From NCBI GenBank assembly GCA_947502885.1, contig CANNBP010000015.1:96594-160593 (forward strand): a DNA stretch of 64,000 nucleotides, read 5' to 3'. The position numbers were made by a program, and so were the translations under genes. The DNA comes from an uncultured Aquimarina sp. (GTDB lineage: Bacteria; Bacteroidota; Bacteroidia; Flavobacteriales; Flavobacteriaceae). How positions within the stretch are numbered: position 1 is the first letter of the stretch; the number at the start of each line of letters is the position of its first letter. The notes beneath the pieces were generated by a model that was not told where the DNA came from, did no database searches, and saw only the letters and a program-made list of their open reading frames with translations. Positions 19,099-27,995 of the stretch are shown here, piece by piece.

Positions 19099-20703
19099 CT
19101 ACGCAAGCATTGTTACAGGGTTTTCAAGATATTGCTGTAATGTTTGTAAAAATTGTGCTCCGGTAGCTCCATCTACTGTTCTGTGATCAAGAGCTAATGT
19201 CACTTTCATCGTATTACCTACTACAACTTGACCATTTTTTACCACAGGCTTTTCTACGATAGCACCTACTGATAAAATAGCTGAATTAGGTTGATTGATA
19301 ATAGAAGTAAATTCTTGAATACCAAACATACCAAGATTAGATACCGTAAAAGTACTACCACTCATTTCTTGAGGAGTTAATTTCTTATTACGTGCTCTTC
19401 CTGCTAAATCTTTTACCTTAGCTCCAATTTGAGTTAAAGACAGTTGATCTGTGAAAGGTAATACAGGTACAACTAAACCATCAGGAACAGCTACAGCAAC
19501 TCCAACACTAATATGTTTCGCATACTTTATCTCTGCATCTGTCCATTGCGTATTAACCTGCGGATGCTTTCTCAAAGCCATTGCACAAGCCTTGACCACC
19601 ATATCATTAAAAGACACTTTAGTATCAGGCAAGCCATTAATATTTTTACGAGAAGCCATTGCATTCTCCATATCCACCTCAATTGTTAAATAATAATGAG
19701 GTGCAGTAAACTTAGATGCAGAAAGACTTCTAGCAATTGCCTTACGCATTTGCGAATTTTTCACCTCTTCAAAACCTTCTTCTCCTGCAGGAGTAAAACT
19801 TTGAATTGCTGGTGAAGCAACTGGTGTACTTTCTTTAACTGGTGCAGAAACACTAGCAGCTACAGGTGTAAATGATTCTATATCCTTTTTTATAATTCGG
19901 CCATTTTCTCCAGTACCTTTTACCTGAGCTAAATCTATTCCTTTGTCAGCAGCAATTTTCTTGGCCAATGGAGAAGCAAATATGCGTCCTCCTTTATTTC
20001 CTGTATCACTTGAAACCGAAGCGGGAGTTGACTGTGTTTCCGGTGAGGAAACGGTTACTTCTTTTATTTCGATTTTTGTAGTCACACCACCTTTAAGACT
20101 AGAAACATCTGTTCCTGCTGGACCAATAATAGCCAACAAAGCATCTACCGAAGCAGTTTCACCCTCTCCAATACCAATATGCAATAGAGTACCATTATAA
20201 AATGACTCAAACTCCATTGTAGCTTTATCTGTCTCTATTTCAGCAAGAATATCTCCTTCTTCTACAGTATCGCCAACTTTCTTAAGCCAACTAGCCACTG
20301 TTCCTTCTTCCATAGTATCACTAAGACGAGGCATCGTAATTACTTCTACTCCTTCAGGAACTTCAGTGGTTGCATCTGCAACAGACACCTCAGGTGTAGC
20401 TTCTTCTTTTTGTGATTCTGAGCTTGTTGTAGCATTACCATTCAATAAACCAGAAATATCTTCTCCCTCTTCTCCAATAATAGCTAACAATTGATCAACT
20501 GGTGCAGTTTCTCCTTCTTGAATCCCTACATGGAGTAATGTTCCTTCATAAAAAGATTCAAACTCCATTGTAGCCTTATCAGTTTCTATTTCGGCTAGAA
20601 TATCTCCTTCACTTACTTTATCTCCTTTTTTAACAAGCCACTTCGCGACCACGCCTTCTTCCATGGTATCGCTCAATCGCGGCATATTAATAACTGTAGC
20701 CAT
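19099..20703 (-). CDS. pdhC: Pyruvate dehydrogenase complex E2, dihydrolipoamide acetyltransferase
   Basis: Transfers acetyl groups to CoA in the pyruvate dehydrogenase complex. The 534 residues hold two lipoyl domains, each with the lipoylated Lys in EIETDKATMEFES (near residues 45 and 170). An E3-binding domain follows (ASPLAKKIAADKGIDLAQVK, then GTGENGRIIKKDIESF), and the catalytic domain ends in DHRTVDGATGAQFLQTL with the active-site His and Asp. Linkers between domains are rich in Ala, Pro, Ser and Thr. The gene follows pdhA by 3 bases, so E1 and E2 are co-expressed. No E1-beta gene is adjacent, as is usual for Flavobacteriia where pdhB lies elsewhere; no E3 gene is seen. Confidence 0.96.
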   Translation of the reverse strand: MATVINMPRLSDTMEEGVVAKWLVKKGDKVSEGDILAEIETDKATMEFESFYEGTLLHVGIQEGETAPVDQLLAIIGEEGEDISGLLNGNATTSSESQKEEATPEVSVADATTEVPEGVEVITMPRLSDTMEEGTVASWLKKVGDTVEEGDILAEIETDKATMEFESFYNGTLLHIGIGEGETASVDALLAIIGPAGTDVSSLKGGVTTKIEIKEVTVSSPETQSTPASVSSDTGNKGGRIFASPLAKKIAADKGIDLAQVKGTGENGRIIKKDIESFTPVAASVSAPVKESTPVASPAIQSFTPAGEEGFEEVKNSQMRKAIARSLSASKFTAPHYYLTIEVDMENAMASRKNINGLPDTKVSFNDMVVKACAMALRKHPQVNTQWTDAEIKYAKHISVGVAVAVPDGLVVPVLPFTDQLSLTQIGAKVKDLAGRARNKKLTPQEMSGSTFTVSNLGMFGIQEFTSIINQPNSAILSVGAIVEKPVVKNGQVVVGNTMKVTLALDHRTVDGATGAQFLQTLQQYLENPVTMLA

Positions 20704-20706
20704 AAT

Positions 20707-21708
20707 TTATTGAGGTTTGTGTGATAAAAATGGGTAATCTTCCTGATCATATACAACATCATACATCACATTTTTTTCAGGAAATGGTGATTCTTCGGCA
20801 AATTTTTGACATTCTGCCACCCTATCTTTCACTCTTTTATCTATAATTTCTATTTCTTCTTCTGTAGCATACTTCTTCTCTTTGATAACATCTAAAACCT
20901 GAGTTATAGGATCTAATTTTTGGTATTCTGCTACTTCTTCTTTTGTTCTATATTTTTGAGCATCACTCATAGAATGACCTCTATATCTATATGTTTTTAA
21001 TTCTAAAAATGTTGGTCCTCCACCTGTTCTAGCTCTAGTAATAGCTTCATCAAGAGCTTCAGCAACCTTGATAGGATTCATTGCATCAACAGGACCACAA
21101 GGCATCTCATACCCCTTTCCTAGTTTCCAAATATCTGTATGGTTTGCCGTTCTCTCTACAGATGTTCCCATTGCATATCCATTGTTTTCTACACAAAACA
21201 CAACTGGTAAATTCCAAAGCATTGCCAAATTAAAGGTTTCATGTAAAGATCCCTGACGAGTCGCTCCATCACCCATAAAAGTTAAGGTAACAGCATCATT
21301 CTTTTTATACTTATCTGCAAATGCAAGCCCAGCTCCTAATGGAATCTGTCCTCCTACAATACCATGACCTCCATAAAAACGGTGTTCTTTAGAAAAAATA
21401 TGCATTGATCCTCCAAGACCTTGAGAGGTACCAGTACCTTTACCATACAGTTCTGCCATGACACGTTTTGGATCAACTCCCATACCAATAGGCTGTACAT
21501 GATTACGATATGCAGTTATCATTTTATCTTTAGTAAGATCCATTGCATGCAAAGCTCCTGCTAAAATAGCTTCTTGACCATTATACAAGTGTAAAAAACC
21601 TCTTACTTTCTGTTGAATGTATACCTGAGCTAGCTTATCCTCGAATTTTCTCCAGAAAAGCATTTCTTCGTACCAATTTAGGTAAACGTCTTTGGTTATC
21701 TTTTTCAT
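20707..21708 (-). CDS. pdhA: Pyruvate dehydrogenase E1 component, alpha subunit
   Basis: A 333-residue thiamine-diphosphate enzyme subunit that decarboxylates pyruvate. The ThDP motif is GDGATRQGSLHETFNLA, ending in ENN after VVFCV. Other family blocks are YRNHVQPIGMGVDP, GGSMHIFSKEHRFYGGHGIV and the phosphorylation-loop equivalent RYRGHSMSDAQKYRTKEEV. The protein is truly the alpha subunit only, so it needs a beta subunit encoded elsewhere. It lies between cdd (138-base gap) and pdhC (3-base gap). Confidence 0.96.
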   Translation of the reverse strand: MKKITKDVYLNWYEEMLFWRKFEDKLAQVYIQQKVRGFLHLYNGQEAILAGALHAMDLTKDKMITAYRNHVQPIGMGVDPKRVMAELYGKGTGTSQGLGGSMHIFSKEHRFYGGHGIVGGQIPLGAGLAFADKYKKNDAVTLTFMGDGATRQGSLHETFNLAMLWNLPVVFCVENNGYAMGTSVERTANHTDIWKLGKGYEMPCGPVDAMNPIKVAEALDEAITRARTGGGPTFLELKTYRYRGHSMSDAQKYRTKEEVAEYQKLDPITQVLDVIKEKKYATEEEIEIIDKRVKDRVAECQKFAEESPFPEKNVMYDVVYDQEDYPFLSHKPQ

Positions 21709-21846
21709 TTAAAATTGTGCTGATATGTGTCTAAAAACCTAGTTTACAACTAAGGCTTACTTTATTTCACTAGTCCTTTTTTAAAAGAACGAAAAGCAAA
21801 AATAACATATTAGAAATTAAGGAAAAAGCAGTTTGGCAATAAAATA

Positions 21847-22329
21847 TTACAAATATGAATTATCAAAAACAAAAGGCAATAAATTTGCCAAAGAAGAAGA
21901 CTTAACAACTTTCCCTTTTTCACCCATAAAATAAATAGTAATTGGCGAGTTTTGTTTAGACTCATACTCTGCTATTGCCTGCCTACATGAACCACATGGA
22001 GGTGTTGGTGTTGTCAATACTTCTTGCAAAGATTTTGCTGAGATCACTATTGAAACTATTGCTACATCAGGAAAATTAGCTCCAGCATAATATACAGCTG
22101 TACGTTCTGCACATAAACCAGAAGGATAGCAAGCATTTTCTTGATTATTACCTAACACCACCTCACCATTTTCCAACAAAATTGCTGCTCCCACCAAAAA
22201 CTTAGAATACGGAGCATATGCCTTATCTCTAACAAAAACAGCTTGCTTCATTAAACCTTGAACATCCTTGGGCAATTCTAAAAATGAATCGTATACCTGC
22301 AAAACGGTTTTAATCTCTATTTCTTCCAC
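21847..22329 (-). CDS. cdd: Cytidine deaminase
   Basis: Deaminates cytidine and deoxycytidine to uridine forms in pyrimidine salvage. The zinc signature is complete: CAERTAVYYA (Cys plus catalytic Glu) and PPCGSCRQAIAEYES (two Cys). AYAPYSKFLVGAAILLENGE is the substrate-binding block, and the length (160 residues) matches the homotetrameric family. The gene sits between porV and pdhA, the standard order in Flavobacteriia. It is probably separated from porV by the terminator at 22365-22398. Confidence 0.95.
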   Translation of the reverse strand: MEEIEIKTVLQVYDSFLELPKDVQGLMKQAVFVRDKAYAPYSKFLVGAAILLENGEVVLGNNQENACYPSGLCAERTAVYYAGANFPDVAIVSIVISAKSLQEVLTTPTPPCGSCRQAIAEYESKQNSPITIYFMGEKGKVVKSSSLANLLPFVFDNSYL

Positions 22330-22364
22330 AACTACAAAGTTTTTGTCATGGAAATGTAATCAAA

Positions 22365-22398
22365 AAAAAAGCATCATTCTTAAGAATGATGCTTTTTT
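22365..22398. terminator. Terminator between porV and cdd
   Basis: A perfect palindrome whose core is GCATCATTCTT (22371-22381) and AAGAATGATGC (22382-22392), flanked by A and T runs. On the minus strand it lies 22 bases after the porV stop and ends in a U tract. Confidence 0.85.
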
Positions 22399-22420
22399 TA
22401 TATTTTATGAGACTAATTTT

Positions 22421-23599
22421 CTAGTCGTAATATTCATCTCCAAAATTAAAGGAAAGACCAAAACGTAGTGTACCTTCTAAAGGACTTCTAACCGCAGAAG
22501 TAGAGAATAAGTAAGATATATCTAAGTTCACGATATTATACTTAAAACCAGCTCCAAGCGATAAGAATTTACGCGCTCCTTTTTCTTCACTTTCATTAAA
22601 ATAACCTGCTCTAAATGCAAAAACATCTTGATACATGTATTCAGCACCTAGTGACCAAGTCATCTCTTTCAACTCTTCGCTAAATCCATCAGGTGCATCT
22701 CCCCAAGAAGAAAATATAGCTCCTATTGGATTAATATCATTATACTTTTGATTAGCGATTGCAATATCGGTAGTTTCTCCTCCAATACCGTTTCCATCTC
22801 TATCTAAGCTTGTATCTAATGGTGTAGGCACAAGTAATTTACTTATTTCAATAGAAGGAGTAATTCTATTTTCCTCATTAAAGATAAAGTCAAAAGCCCC
22901 ACCTAATCTAAAGTTTGTTGGTATAAAATTCTCTTGACCTGCATCATCATACTTTATTTTTGGACCTATGTTAGAAATAGCAGCACCCGCTCTAACTCTA
23001 CCATTAAAAGAACTAAATGCGATTTCATCACTCCTATAAAAACCTGCTATATCTACACCAAAACCACTTCCTGGACTCGCGTCATCGTTATTCTGTCCTG
23101 GTAATTTCAAATCCGAACGCAAATAACGACCTGTTACCGACATAGATACTCTTTCACTAAGTTGTAGTGCGTAACTAACATCAAAAGTCAATTCATTTGG
23201 TTGCTGAATTAATCCTTCATCATTAGCATCTTCTCTAAATTCAATTTCTCCTAAACTAAAATATTTAAAACTTGCTGCAACAGCACTACGATCATTAAGT
23301 CTGTTATAATAATTAACGTTACCTAAAAATATATCATTAACTAAATTACTTAAATATGGAGTATAATTTACCCCTACTCCTTGTTTATTCTTTATAAACG
23401 CATATTTAGCCGGGTTCCATTGTTGCGAAAACGCATCTGGAGAAGTTGCAACTCCCTGATCAGCAAGACCTGCTGCTCTAGCATCGGCAGCAATTAATAA
23501 AAATGGGACTGCTGTTGTAATTGCTCTGTTCTTTTCCTGAGCTCGCATGTTAAACGTTAACATAGCGCAAACTAGGCTAAGGGTCAAAATTCTTTTCAT
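22421..23599 (-). CDS. porV: Type IX secretion system outer-membrane shuttle protein PorV
   Basis: A 392-residue outer-membrane beta-barrel of the FadL-like PorV/LptO family. PorV collects T9SS substrates at the SprA translocon and hands them to the PorU sortase. The signal peptide is clear (LTLSLVCAMLTFNMRAQ). Conserved family stretches are FLLIAADARAAGLADQGVAT, FSQQWNPAKYAF, GVGVNYTPYLSNLVNDIFLG and the final strand FGLSFNFGDEYYD. Its neighbours cdd, pdhA and pdhC follow the standard Flavobacteriia order. The expected porU gene immediately upstream is absent. Confidence 0.93.
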   Translation of the reverse strand: MKRILTLSLVCAMLTFNMRAQEKNRAITTAVPFLLIAADARAAGLADQGVATSPDAFSQQWNPAKYAFIKNKQGVGVNYTPYLSNLVNDIFLGNVNYYNRLNDRSAVAASFKYFSLGEIEFREDANDEGLIQQPNELTFDVSYALQLSERVSMSVTGRYLRSDLKLPGQNNDDASPGSGFGVDIAGFYRSDEIAFSSFNGRVRAGAAISNIGPKIKYDDAGQENFIPTNFRLGGAFDFIFNEENRITPSIEISKLLVPTPLDTSLDRDGNGIGGETTDIAIANQKYNDINPIGAIFSSWGDAPDGFSEELKEMTWSLGAEYMYQDVFAFRAGYFNESEEKGARKFLSLGAGFKYNIVNLDISYLFSTSAVRSPLEGTLRFGLSFNFGDEYYD

Positions 23600-24372
23600 A
23601 TCATTTAAAAATTGAGTTGGACAAATATATAGTTATTTAGTTATCTAAAAATAATGTGATCTATTTTTTTATCGATTGTTTATAAACGTTAATTTTATAG
23701 ATATCTTATGTTTCAATTCAAATTCTTGCAATTATCTCTCCCAAAAGCAATTGCAAATCAAAACACAAAACACCTAGAAAACCTTCATTCATAGCACTTA
23801 AGCCTTACTTGACTCTTAAAATACCGCCGCAAGATAAACTAATATTGTGTTAAAATATAAATGTTTTTATTAATTTTTTAACAGCGCATCCCTTTCAAAA
23901 GGAAAGTTATTTGCTTCAAATTCGTATTTTTCCAATACTCATCACCCCTGTAATCTTTATCAAAAAACACATATTTAATGACATAGTAACTGAAAATCTA
24001 AAAATTCAAAAAAAAATGAAAAATATTCTTTTTTACAAAAAAAACTTTGTCCTCACTTAGACAAAAGAGATTGAACCACCTCTAACAAACACGCAAGTCA
24101 ATTAACCTAGCTAATAACATTCTATAAACAACGATCTCAAGCCAATAGGACACAACACCTATTTTATTTTATAAACAGAAATTATTTTATTCAAAAAAAA
24201 CCTAGTTTTTCCGCTCCAAATAATAATAAACGTTGAATAATTACGTTAAACCAACATTATAAATTCATATAAAGCGTATATGAATCGATAATATTTTGAA
24301 ATATTTAGGGGAACTTTAACGTTTATTATTTATATTGCGAGCCCTAATTTCTACTTTAACGAACTTAAGATT
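23600..24372. other. Long non-coding divergent gap between porV and gldJ
   Basis: 773 AT-rich bases between divergent porV and gldJ, far longer than needed for two promoters. No substantial ORF is present. TATATTGC at 24330-24337, upstream of gldJ, loosely resembles the Bacteroidota -7 element (TAnnTTTG). In the standard flavobacterial locus this space is occupied by porU. Confidence 0.6.
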
Positions 24373-26049
24373 ATGAAAAAAGCGTATTTTATTAAGTCGC
24401 TAATGGCACTTTCCGTTAGTGTTTTACTTTTTAGTTGCTCTAAGAATGATTACGGGAACAGCTCTAGAGCGACAGGCTGGAAATACAACTCCAAGGATGG
24501 TGGATTTCAAGTAGCAACTAACTACAAAGAACAAGAAACCGGACCAGGTTTAGTATTTGTAGAAGGTGGTACTTTTACAATGGGCCGCGTTCAGGATGAT
24601 GTAATGCATGACTGGAACAACACCCCTACACAACAACACGTTCAATCTTTTTATATGGACGAAACTGAGGTTACAAACATCATGTACCTCGAATATCTAG
24701 ATTGGCTAAAAGGAGTATACCCTCCAACAGAGCCAAAATACAGAAACATTTATTACGGAGCATTACCTGACACTCTAGTTTGGAGAAATCGTCTTGGGTT
24801 TAATGAAATGATGACTAATAATTATTTACGTCACCCAGCATACGCCAACTACCCTGTAGTAGGTGTAAACTGGATTCAAGCAGTAGAATTTAGTAACTGG
24901 AGAACAAATCGAGTTAATGAAAGAATCCTTGAAGAAGAAGACGTAATTAAGCAAAATGCACCTTTTGAAGATGTATCTGCAGAAAGCACCTTTGACACTG
25001 AAACATATTTAAATGCACCTTCTCAAACCTACGGAGGTAATGACGAGGCTATACGTGGAGGACGTTCTTCTCAACGTTATGAAAAAAACAATGATTCTAC
25101 TGGTTTATATATCCAAAGAAAAGATGGTTTGCTTTTACCAAAGTATAGACTTCCGACTGAAGCTGAATGGGAATATGCTGCTTTAGGTCTAGTAGAAATC
25201 AGAAGTTACAATATCTATAGAGGTAGAAAAAAATACCCTTGGAATGGAAAATACACTCGTTCTGGAGCACGAAGAACAAGAGGAGATCAATTAGCTAACT
25301 TCAAACAAGGAGATGGTGACTATGGAGGTATTGCAGGATGGAGTGATGATGGTGCTGATATTACTGCCCCAGTAAAATCATACAACCCAAATGATTATGG
25401 GCTATACGATATGGCTGGAAATGTTGCTGAATGGGTAGCAGACATCTACAGACCTATTGTTGACGATGAATACAATGACTTTAACTACTATAGAGGTAAT
25501 GTATATACAAAAAATGCTATCAACCCGGATGGTACTGTAAAAATCGTAATGACCGACTCTATTGTTTATGACACATTAAGTAATGGTAAAATTGTTGCTC
25601 GTGTATTACCGGGAGGTATTTTACAAGTTCCTGTTGATGATAACGACACTTACATGAGAACTAACTTTACACAAAGTGATAACAGAAATTATAGAGATGG
25701 AGACAAAAGTTCTTCTAGATATTACGAAAGTTACCAAGAAGATGGTCTTCCTAATCGTAGAATGTACAATGCACCAATTCACTATGTAGGTCCTGACGCA
25801 GAAGATAGCACAAAAATGGACAAACGATATGATGAATCGAGCAAAAGAACAACAATAGTAGATGATAATGTAAGAGTCTACAAAGGAGGTTCATGGAAAG
25901 ACAGAGCATATTGGTTAGACCCAGCACAAAGAAGATTTATGCCACAAGGTATGTCTACAGACTATATCGGATTCAGAAATGCAATGTCACGTGTAGGAAC
26001 AAAAGCTAGAAAGCAAAAAACACCTAGACATCAAAAACCGAAAAAGTAA
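24373..26049 (+). CDS. gldJ: Gliding motility lipoprotein GldJ
   Basis: A 558-residue lipoprotein (signal SLMALSVSVLLFSC, Cys ~22) with a formylglycine-generating-enzyme (sulfatase-modifying) fold. Family blocks are FVEGGTFTMGRVQDD, MDETEVTNIMYLEYLDW, YRLPTEAEWEYAALG, YGLYDMAGNVAEWVADI and VYKGGSWKDRAYWLDPAQRR. GldJ is required for gliding in Flavobacterium and for stability of the GldK/T9SS machinery. The C-terminus is basic (RKQKTPRHQKPKK). It is divergent from porV and is followed by murF after a terminator hairpin. Confidence 0.95.
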   Translation: MKKAYFIKSLMALSVSVLLFSCSKNDYGNSSRATGWKYNSKDGGFQVATNYKEQETGPGLVFVEGGTFTMGRVQDDVMHDWNNTPTQQHVQSFYMDETEVTNIMYLEYLDWLKGVYPPTEPKYRNIYYGALPDTLVWRNRLGFNEMMTNNYLRHPAYANYPVVGVNWIQAVEFSNWRTNRVNERILEEEDVIKQNAPFEDVSAESTFDTETYLNAPSQTYGGNDEAIRGGRSSQRYEKNNDSTGLYIQRKDGLLLPKYRLPTEAEWEYAALGLVEIRSYNIYRGRKKYPWNGKYTRSGARRTRGDQLANFKQGDGDYGGIAGWSDDGADITAPVKSYNPNDYGLYDMAGNVAEWVADIYRPIVDDEYNDFNYYRGNVYTKNAINPDGTVKIVMTDSIVYDTLSNGKIVARVLPGGILQVPVDDNDTYMRTNFTQSDNRNYRDGDKSSSRYYESYQEDGLPNRRMYNAPIHYVGPDAEDSTKMDKRYDESSKRTTIVDDNVRVYKGGSWKDRAYWLDPAQRRFMPQGMSTDYIGFRNAMSRVGTKARKQKTPRHQKPKK

Positions 26050-26089
26050 CAAAATTACAAATTTAAAGTTCGTTATAAATTAAATACCC

Positions 26090-26123
26090 AAAGCCCTGTA
26101 CTTCATATGACAGGGCTTTTTTA
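26090..26123 (+). terminator. Terminator between gldJ and murF
   Basis: A 10-bp GC-containing stem, AAAGCCCTGT (26090-26099) and ACAGGGCTTT (26110-26119), with a 10-nt loop and a T run. It is 40 bases after gldJ and 16 bases before murF, so it probably attenuates rather than fully separates the two. Confidence 0.85.
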
Positions 26124-26138
26124 ATACAAAAACAATTA

Positions 26139-27416
26139 ATGAATATTAGTCAAATCCATAAACTATTCTTAGAAAGCAGTGGCATCTGCACAGATACAAG
26201 AAAGTTAAAAAAGCAAAATATATTCGTTGCACTAAAGGGAGACAACTTTGACGGAAATCAATATGCAGAAAAAGCCCTGAAAAACGGAGCGATATACACC
26301 ATAATTGACAACAAAACCCACAAAACATCAGAAAAACATATTCTTGTAGACAATGCACTATCTACCTTACAAGAACTAGCCTCCTATCATAGACATTACT
26401 TAAACATACCAATACTAGCATTAACAGGTAGTAATGGCAAAACAACAACCAAAGAACTTATAAACTGTGTACTCTCAACAAAATTTAAAACCACAGCCAC
26501 AATCGGAAATCTAAACAACCATATAGGTGTCCCGCTCACAATACTCTCCATGAACAAAAATACTCAATTTGGCATTGTTGAAATGGGAGCTAACCATGTT
26601 AAGGAAATAGATTTTCTTTGCTCTATTGCAAAACCAGATTTTGGATATATAACAAATATTGGAAAAGCCCACCTAGAAGGATTCAAGAGCATTGAAGGAG
26701 TACTAAAAGGAAAAACAGAATTATACCAACATCTCAAAAAACACAATAAACTTGTTTTCCTTAATCTTGATGACAAAAAACTACTTGAAGCCTCCAAAGA
26801 AATAAACACATACGGTTTTTCTTCAACCACAAATGGAGATACTCAAATACAATTACAATACATTAACCCCAATGTAATTGCCTCTTACAAGAGCACGACA
26901 ATACAAAGCAATTTAATTGGAGAATACAACTTTAACAATATTGCAGCCGCTATAGCCATTGGCGAGTACTTTAAGATCAGTACAAACTCTATAAAAGATG
27001 CTATTGAATCATATACACCCACAAACAATCGATCTCAAATAATAAACAAGGACAAACACACCATCATCCTTGATGCATATAACGCAAACCCATCAAGTAT
27101 GCAAGCAGCTATTAACAATTTTTCTGCACTTAAACATAACTCTAAAGTAGCTTTTCTTGGAGATATGTTTGAATTAGGCAAAGAAACGATAGTAGAACAT
27201 CAAAAAATTGTTGACCAAATCAGTAACACTCAAATCCAAGAAATTTATTTAATAGGACATTTATTTTACAACACTAAGTCCACTGACAATAGAATTAAAA
27301 AATTCAAAGAATTTGAAGAACTAGACATAAAAGAGACTTTGAAAAACAAGCAAAAGGCGATCCTTATAAAAGGATCAAGAGGCATGAAACTCGAAAGAGT
27401 TTTAGACTTGTTTTAA
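26139..27416 (+). CDS. murF: UDP-N-acetylmuramoyl-tripeptide--D-alanyl-D-alanine ligase
   Basis: Adds D-Ala-D-Ala to the UDP-MurNAc-tripeptide in the cytoplasm, the last soluble step of peptidoglycan precursor synthesis. The Mur-ligase ATP loop is LALTGSNGKTTTKELI (residues ~94-109). Later blocks are VEMGANHVKEIDFLCSIAKP, YITNIGKAHLEGFKS, LIGEYNFNNIAAAIAIGEYF, TIILDAYNANPSSMQAAI and VAFLGDMFELG. At 425 residues it has the family's normal length. gldJ-murF is the order known from Flavobacterium johnsoniae. Confidence 0.96.
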   Translation: MNISQIHKLFLESSGICTDTRKLKKQNIFVALKGDNFDGNQYAEKALKNGAIYTIIDNKTHKTSEKHILVDNALSTLQELASYHRHYLNIPILALTGSNGKTTTKELINCVLSTKFKTTATIGNLNNHIGVPLTILSMNKNTQFGIVEMGANHVKEIDFLCSIAKPDFGYITNIGKAHLEGFKSIEGVLKGKTELYQHLKKHNKLVFLNLDDKKLLEASKEINTYGFSSTTNGDTQIQLQYINPNVIASYKSTTIQSNLIGEYNFNNIAAAIAIGEYFKISTNSIKDAIESYTPTNNRSQIINKDKHTIILDAYNANPSSMQAAINNFSALKHNSKVAFLGDMFELGKETIVEHQKIVDQISNTQIQEIYLIGHLFYNTKSTDNRIKKFKEFEELDIKETLKNKQKAILIKGSRGMKLERVLDLF

Positions 27417-27600
27417 ACACAAAAAATATACCCTCATCAACATAATGAATAAATATTGATTAAAAAAAGGGCAATTCTAACAATAAAAGTTAATATACCA
27501 TCATACTTGGATAATTTCACAGCATAATCACCTTAAATTTCGTAGTATATTTGCTAAAATTTACAAACAAACGATTATATCAATAATATAGCAAGGTGTA
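27417..27600. promoter_or_regulatory. Putative promoter region of the hydroxyproline operon
   Basis: 184 AT-rich bases upstream of the broken deaminase gene. TATATTTG at 27546-27553 matches the Bacteroidota -7 consensus TAnnTTTG and lies 48 bases before the ATG at 27601. No clear -33 TTG is visible at the right distance, so this is tentative. Confidence 0.35.
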
Positions 27601-27914
27601 ATGCCTGCATTTACAACAAAATTTAAAGATAATAACACTTTAGATTTAGAAATGTTCGCAATAAACATCAAAGCTTAATTAGACGCAGGCGTTACCGGTA
27701 TTATTCTAGGGTACACTTAGGCATCAACGCAAGATTAGTACAAAATATTAAATTTGCAGAGATTGCTACAGATTTAGGAACTAAAAATGTACGTGCTCCT
27801 AGATTACCTCTTATTGACGAAGAACGTAAAAGAGTTCTTGAAATTATTGAAACTGGTATTAAAAACAGACCAGCTTTACCAAATTACAAAGAGTTAAATA
27901 CGGTAGTAGGTTAA
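27601..27914 (+). pseudogene. Remnant of a DHDPS-family gene (hydroxyproline-pathway deaminase)
   Basis: The N-terminal piece reads MPAFTTKFKDNNTLDLEMFA, INIKA, a TAA stop (27676-27678, probably from CAA), then LDAGVTGIILGYT and a TAG stop (27718-27720). In another frame it continues directly with the C-terminal part INARLVQNIKFAEIATDLGT, KNVRAPRLPLIDEERKRVLE, IIETGIKNRPALPNY, stopping at 27914. Both pieces match a dihydrodipicolinate-synthase/N-acetylneuraminate-lyase superfamily protein of about 300 residues. The middle ~190 residues, with the Tyr and Schiff-base Lys, are deleted. The position directly before the semialdehyde dehydrogenase is where the 1-pyrroline-4-hydroxy-2-carboxylate deaminase normally lies. 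Confidence 0.88.
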
Positions 27915-27995
27915 ATAAATATTAAGCCTCAAAATTTTACTTATATTTAAGTTAACTTTACCATTACATAATTACTTTAAAAACTATTGATTGAC

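Noticed and set aside
23878..23997. Short minus-strand frame (DKDYRGDEYWKNTNLKQ) in the porV-gldJ gap as a possible porU remnant
   Set aside because: Only about 39 codons between stops, no start, and the residues do not resemble PorU as I know it. Kept as non-coding.
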